Assembly: GCA_005888515.1 (NCBI GenBank)
Contig: VAZR01000229.1
Span: 1 to 10,447, forward strand
DNA: 10,447 bases
Reading direction: 5' to 3'
From: Alphaproteobacteria bacterium
Lineage (GTDB): Bacteria > Pseudomonadota > Alphaproteobacteria > ATCC43930 > CGMCC-115725
Shown: positions 7,393-10,447 of the stretch, in pieces
Layout of the letters: every line of letters starts with the position of its first letter
Position numbering within the stretch: the stretch's first letter is position 1
Translations under genes and position numbers: made by a program
Notes under the pieces: generated by a model
The model's database searches: none
What the model saw: the letters and a program-made list of their open reading frames with translations, nothing else
Told to the model about the DNA's origin: nothing

Positions 7393-7433
7393 CAACAATG
7401 CTGATTCAGCCCACCACGTACAGGTCTGATCGG

Positions 7434-8312
7434 ATGCGCATCGTGATCACCGGCGGGTGCGGCTTTCTCGGCAGGCGGGTGGCGCTGAAATTAACCGGCG
7501 ACATCGCCGATCGCGCGACCGTCGCGCGCGTCATCGGGCCGGGTACCGACGCGGTGTTTCATCTCGCCGCGATCGTCAGCGGCCAGGCCGAGGCCGACAC
7601 CGATCTCGGCTACCGCGTCAATCTCGACGGAACTCGTGCGGTGCTTGATGCGTGCCGTGCTCTCGGGACCGCGCCGCGCCTGGTCTTTGCCAGCTCGCTC
7701 GCGGTCTATGGCGGCGTCTTGCCATCAAAGATCGGTGATGACACCGCGCTGACGCCGCAGACCTCCTACGGCACTCAGAAGGCGATCGGCGAACTCCTGG
7801 TCAATGATTACAGCCGCAAGGATTTTGTCGATGGCCGCGCGCTGCGCCTGCCGACTGTCGTGGTGCGCCCGGGCCGGCCTAACCGCGCCGCCTCGACCTT
7901 CGCCTCCTCAATGATCCGCGAGCCTTTAGCGGGGCAGGAGGCGATCTGCCCGGTATCGCCTGACACGGTGATGGCGCTGGCTTCGCCGCGCCGCATCGTC
8001 GCCGGGCTGGTGCATGCACTCGGCATCCCCGGCGAGGCGTTCGGGACGAGCCGGTCACTGCAACTGCCCGGCTTCTCGGTGTCGGTCGGCGAGATGGCGG
8101 CGGCGTTGCGCCGCGCCGGCGGCGAGGCGGCGTACGCGCGCATCCGCTGGCAGCCCGATCCGCAGATCCAAGCGATCGTGTCGAGCTGGCCGCCGGCTCT
8201 CGCGACGTCGCGCGCCGAGGCGCTCGGCTTCGGCCGCGACAAGGGTATTGACGAGGTCGTCGCAGCCTTTATTGCGGACGATTTGCCATTGCAGAAGCAA
8301 CTGGTCGCGTGA
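7434..8312 (+). CDS. denD: NAD-dependent epimerase/dehydratase, D-erythronate dehydrogenase-like (DenD), with an internal gap
   Basis: An extended SDR of 292 residues. It has the Rossmann motif GGCGFLG (7-13), FHLAAIVSG, RVNLDGTRAVLDACRALG, and the catalytic YGTQK (Tyr112, Lys116) with upstream Ser87/88. DenD-like signatures are AEADTDLG, SYGTQKAIGELLVNDYSR, FVDGRALRLPTVVVRPGRPN and ASSMIREPLAG. DenD oxidises D-erythronate to 2-oxo-erythronate, which fits the adjacent OtnI-like isomerase. ATG 7434 begins the Rossmann strand; ATG 7398 in the same frame has AAGGA 7 bases ahead and would add 12 residues. Oddity: VALKL (16-20) joins directly to TGDIAD, whereas relatives have about 40 more residues there, including the second beta strand that contacts the adenine ribose. 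Cofactor binding may be impaired. The stop overlaps the next ATG as TGATG. Confidence 0.85.
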   Translation: MRIVITGGCGFLGRRVALKLTGDIADRATVARVIGPGTDAVFHLAAIVSGQAEADTDLGYRVNLDGTRAVLDACRALGTAPRLVFASSLAVYGGVLPSKIGDDTALTPQTSYGTQKAIGELLVNDYSRKDFVDGRALRLPTVVVRPGRPNRAASTFASSMIREPLAGQEAICPVSPDTVMALASPRRIVAGLVHALGIPGEAFGTSRSLQLPGFSVSVGEMAAALRRAGGEAAYARIRWQPDPQIQAIVSSWPPALATSRAEALGFGRDKGIDEVVAAFIADDLPLQKQLVA

Positions 8313-8369
8313 TGTCCGCCCCCGACCCAGTGAGGCGCTGTTTTCGCGGTCGTCGGCATCGTCAGACTG
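8312..8369 (+). pseudogene. Disrupted 5' end of the sxtJ-like gene
   Basis: ATG 8312 overlaps the stop of the dehydrogenase gene (TGATG at 8310-8314), the usual layout of a translationally coupled start, and reads MSAPDP. That frame then gives Arg/Cys-rich sequence unlike the family. One frame over, the hydrophobic segment AVFAVVGIVRLVL begins at about 8337 and continues into the intact SxtJ-like frame, but TGA at 8331-8333 blocks it upstream. The simplest reading is a small indel between about 8327 and 8340 that cut the start off from the body. Sequencing error and real mutation cannot be separated here. Confidence 0.6.
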
Positions 8370-8681
8370 GTGCTCAGCCATTCCTATGCTTTCTGGTGGC
8401 TCGGTGCCGCTGCGGCGATGCTTGCATTCGCGCTTGCCTGGCCAGCGGCGCTCGCGCCGCTGAACCGGTTGTGGCTGCGGCTTGGCCTGGTGCTGTACAA
8501 GATCGTCAACCCATTGGTAATGGGGATGGTGTTCGTCACGACGGTCGTGCCGATCGGCCTCGTCATGCGTGCGCTCGGCAAGGACCCGCTGCGGCTGCGC
8601 GAGGAGCCGGCCGCCGCGAGCTACTGGATCGCGCGCCAGCCGCCGGGTCCGGAACCTGATACTATGAAACACCAGTTCTGA
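8370..8681 (+). CDS. SxtJ-family membrane protein, N-terminus lost through an apparent frameshift
   Basis: The readable frame gives 103 residues: a hydrophobic segment at 7-25, then the conserved body LAPLNRLWLRLGLVLYKIVNPLVMGMVF, a second membrane span, and the family ending LGKDPLRLREEP...SYWIARQPPGPEPDTMKHQF. This matches SxtJ proteins that accompany carbamoyltransferases of the SxtI/NodU type. Their biochemical role is unknown; they sit in the inner membrane. The only available start in frame, GTG 8370, has no ribosome binding site and falls inside what should be the first membrane span, because family-like sequence continues upstream to about 8337. The gene is therefore probably longer by origin and now broken. 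The DUF5989 gene follows after 12 bp. Confidence 0.8.
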   Translation: MLSHSYAFWWLGAAAAMLAFALAWPAALAPLNRLWLRLGLVLYKIVNPLVMGMVFVTTVVPIGLVMRALGKDPLRLREEPAAASYWIARQPPGPEPDTMKHQF

Positions 8682-8693
8682 ACGGAGACGCCG

Positions 8694-8843
8694 GTGTCGT
8701 TTGTGCGCGAGTTGTGGCTGTTCATGCGGGTGCGCAAGAAATTCTGGCTGTTGCCGGTCATCGTCATGACGGCGGCTTTCGGCGGCCTGATCGTGCTCAG
8801 CAAAGGCTCGGCGATCGCGCCGTTTCTTTACACGTTGTTCTGA
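8694..8843 (+). CDS. DUF5989 family small membrane protein
   Basis: A 49-residue protein beginning MSFVRELWLFMRVRKKFWLLP, with one membrane span at residues ~18-36 (WLLPVIVMTAAFGGLIVL) and ending SKGSAIAPFLYTLF. The charged amphipathic head, single span and PFLYTLF end match DUF5989 proteins that lie between SxtJ and a carbamoyltransferase in many genomes. The function is not known. Start is GTG 8694 with GGAG at 8684-8687. It sits 12 bp after the SxtJ-like stop and 14 bp before the carbamoyltransferase start, so the three are one transcription unit. The gene looks intact. Confidence 0.88.
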   Translation: MSFVRELWLFMRVRKKFWLLPVIVMTAAFGGLIVLSKGSAIAPFLYTLF

Positions 8844-8857
8844 CCGGTTGCGGCGGC

Positions 8858-10447
8858 GTGTACATCCTCGGCCTCTCGGCGTTTTATCACGACAGCGCGG
8901 CGGCGCTCGTCACCGACGGCCATATCGTCGCCGCAGCGCAGGAGGAGCGCTTCACTCGCAAGAAGCATGATTCCCGCTTCCCGGTAAACGCGCTGCGTTA
9001 CTGTCTCGACGAGGCTGGGATCCCGCTCGACGCGGTCGACCACGTTGTCTTCTACGACAAGCCGTTCCTCAAATTCGAGCGGCTGTTGGAGACCTATCTC
9101 GCTTTTGCGCCGCGCGGCTTTCGCTCGTTCCGGATGGCCCTGCCGTTGTGGCTGAAAGAAAAGCTGTTTCAGAAGCGGCTGTTACGGCAGGAGCTGGAAA
9201 AGCTAGCTCCGGATGGCGATTGGGAAGAGCGGCTGCTGTTCGCCGAGCATCACCAGAGCCATGCCGCCTCCGCGTTCTTTGCCTCGCCGTTTCAGGAAGC
9301 GGCGGTGCTGACGATGGACGGGGTCGGCGAGTGGGCGACGACATCGGCCGCCCACGGCCACGGCAACCGGCTCGACATGCTGAAGGAAATCCATTTCCCG
9401 CATTCGCTCGGGCTGCTTTATGCGGCGTTCACCGCCTATACCGGGTTTCGGGTCAATTCGGGCGAGTACAAGGTGATGGGTCTCGCCCCCTACGGCGAGC
9501 CGCGTTTCGCCCAGACCATCCTCGATCACCTGATCGATGTGAAGCCGGATGGCAGCTTTCGGCTCGACCAGAGCTATTTCGATTATTGCACCGGCCTGTC
9601 GATGACCAATGCGCGTTTCGAGGCGCTGTTCGGCGGCCCGCCGCGCGCACCCGAAGCGCCATTGACCCAACGCGAGATGGACCTCGCGGCCTCGGTGCAG
9701 GCGGTCACCGAGGAAGTCGTACTGCGTCTGACGCGCGGAATTGCTGCCGAGACCGGCGCCCGCAATCTGTGCCTCGCCGGAGGCGTGGCGCTCAACTGCG
9801 TCGCCAATGGCAAGATCCTGCGCGACGGCCATTTCGAGCGGCTGTGGATCCAGCCCGCGGCGGGCGATGCCGGCGGCGCGCTCGGCGCTGCTCTTGCTGC
9901 CTATCACCTCCACAAGAAAATGCCCCGCCTGCCACTCAACGCGCTCGATGCGATGCAGGGCTGCTATCTCGGGCCTGGCTTTACGCAACCCGATATCGAG
10001 CAACGCCTCAGCGCGGTTGGCGCCAGCTTTCAGACGATGGCGGAACCGGAACTGCTCGAGGCGACGACATCGGCGTTGATCGAGGAGAAGGCGGTCGGTT
10101 GGTTTCAGGGCCGCATGGAATTCGGACCGCGGGCCTTGGGCGCCCGCTCGATCCTCGGCGATCCGCGCAGCCCCTCGATGCAGAAGACGCTGAACCTCAG
10201 GGTCAAATACCGCGAGAGCTTCCGCCCGTTCGCCCCGTCGGTGTTGCGCGACGATGTGGCCGACTGGTTCGATCTCGCAGAAGATGCGCTCCGAAATCCC
10301 GGCGGTGACCCACGTGGATTATTCGGCGCGCATCCAGACCGTGCACCGCGAAACCAACCCGCGATATCACGCGCTATTGTCGACCTTCAAGGCGCGCACC
10401 GGTTGTCCGGTTCTGGTCAATACCAGCTTCAATGTCCGCGGCGAACC
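8858..10447 (+). CDS. Carbamoyltransferase (NodU/CmcH/SxtI/TobZ family), frameshifted near residue 473 and cut by the window end
   Basis: Transfers a carbamoyl group from carbamoyl phosphate, via carbamoyl-adenylate, to a hydroxyl of a sugar or metabolite. The N-terminal Kae1-like domain (1 to ~350) opens YILGLSAFYHDSAAAL and has EERFTRKKHD, HHQSHAASAF (His131, His135) and MDGVGEW (Asp154). The 131/135/154 spacing equals that of the metal ligands 114/118/137 in TobZ as I recall them. SGEYKVMGLAPYG, CLAGGVALNCVANG and AAGDAGGALGAAL follow. The C-terminal domain shows GWFQGRMEFGPRALGARSILGDPR (414-437) and ESFRPFAPSVL. After DWFDL (residue 473, base 10276) this frame turns to unrelated sequence but stays open to the window end; family sequence resumes in another frame. 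Start is GTG 8858, with no obvious Shine-Dalgarno, probably coupled to the gene before. Likely surface glycan or metabolite carbamoylation. Confidence 0.9.
   Translation, partial: MYILGLSAFYHDSAAALVTDGHIVAAAQEERFTRKKHDSRFPVNALRYCLDEAGIPLDAVDHVVFYDKPFLKFERLLETYLAFAPRGFRSFRMALPLWLKEKLFQKRLLRQELEKLAPDGDWEERLLFAEHHQSHAASAFFASPFQEAAVLTMDGVGEWATTSAAHGHGNRLDMLKEIHFPHSLGLLYAAFTAYTGFRVNSGEYKVMGLAPYGEPRFAQTILDHLIDVKPDGSFRLDQSYFDYCTGLSMTNARFEALFGGPPRAPEAPLTQREMDLAASVQAVTEEVVLRLTRGIAAETGARNLCLAGGVALNCVANGKILRDGHFERLWIQPAAGDAGGALGAALAAYHLHKKMPRLPLNALDAMQGCYLGPGFTQPDIEQRLSAVGASFQTMAEPELLEATTSALIEEKAVGWFQGRMEFGPRALGARSILGDPRSPSMQKTLNLRVKYRESFRPFAPSVLRDDVADWFDLAEDALRNPGGDPRGLFGAHPDRAPRNQPAISRAIVDLQGAHRLSGSGQYQLQCPRRT
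10275..10447 (+). pseudogene. Out-of-frame C-terminal segment of the carbamoyltransferase
   Basis: From about base 10278, one frame away from the upstream coding frame, the sequence reads KMRSEIPAVTHVDYSARIQT, then VHRETNPRYHALL and CPVLVNTSFNVRGEP. This is the classic end of the carbamoyltransferase C-terminal domain. In intact relatives this block lies some 30-40 residues beyond DWFDL, so both a loss of roughly 100 bases and a frame change are needed to explain the junction at about 10270-10285. The segment continues past the window. Confidence 0.75.

Noticed and set aside
7260..7433. CRISPR-like or insertion-sequence remnant between the isomerase and dehydrogenase
   Set aside because: Only one palindrome, no regularly spaced direct repeats, no transposase fragment or target duplication seen; it fits an intergenic palindromic repeat.
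9148..10308. 386-codon plus-strand open frame within the carbamoyltransferase gene
   Set aside because: Arg-rich out-of-frame shadow; the correct frame shows unbroken carbamoyltransferase motifs over the same bases up to 10276.

Overview
GC-rich, densely packed bacterial chromosome with Alphaproteobacteria-like character. The best taxonomic hint is an imperfect palindrome at 7280-7392 built from the arms CGTCCTTCGAGA and GCGCTCCTCAGGATGAGG. It resembles an intergenic repeat I associate with Bradyrhizobium/Rhodopseudomonas-type Hyphomicrobiales. Genus cannot be fixed from the window alone, and a metagenome-derived assembly is possible. No rRNA, tRNA, transposase, phage gene or CRISPR array was seen.

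Left part (1-4522): the tail of an alpha/beta hydrolase, an intergenic repeat made of nested inverted repeats, and a luciferase-like flavin-dependent monooxygenase ending in a hairpin terminator. Convergent to it is a large acyl-CoA dehydrogenase of the ~580-residue, DmdC-like type. Divergent from that, across an 83-bp gap holding a perfect 13-bp inverted repeat, is an exported LprI-like/DUF3298 protein. These look like ordinary catabolic and envelope genes.

Middle part (4547-8312): a minus-strand pair consists of an orphan periplasmic solute-binding protein (branched-chain amino acid ABC family) followed 16 bp later by an unrecognised Trp-rich 181-residue protein. Divergently transcribed are a hydroxypyruvate isomerase-family enzyme (Hyi/OtnI) and a D-erythronate dehydrogenase-like SDR (DenD). 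OtnI plus DenD suggests tetronate (D-erythronate) breakdown: DenD would oxidise the acid to 2-oxo-tetronate and OtnI would isomerise it. The kinase OtnK and decarboxylase OtnC are not in the window. The divergent binding protein may import the substrate, which is inference.

Right part (8312-10447): a compact module of an SxtJ-family membrane protein, a 49-residue DUF5989 membrane protein and a NodU/SxtI/TobZ-type carbamoyltransferase. This trio usually sits in surface glycan or specialised-metabolite loci.

The most unusual signal is damage confined to the right third. The DenD-like protein lacks roughly 40 residues between its first helix and the GDIAD segment. The sxtJ reading frame is broken just after its original start. 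The carbamoyltransferase loses roughly 30-40 residues and changes frame near base 10277, after which clear family sequence resumes in another frame. Either this stretch is decaying or the assembly has small collapsed or deleted segments. Read mapping would decide. I see no convincing wholly new system; the damaged glycan/carbamoylation module and the unrecognised 181-residue protein deserve the closest look.
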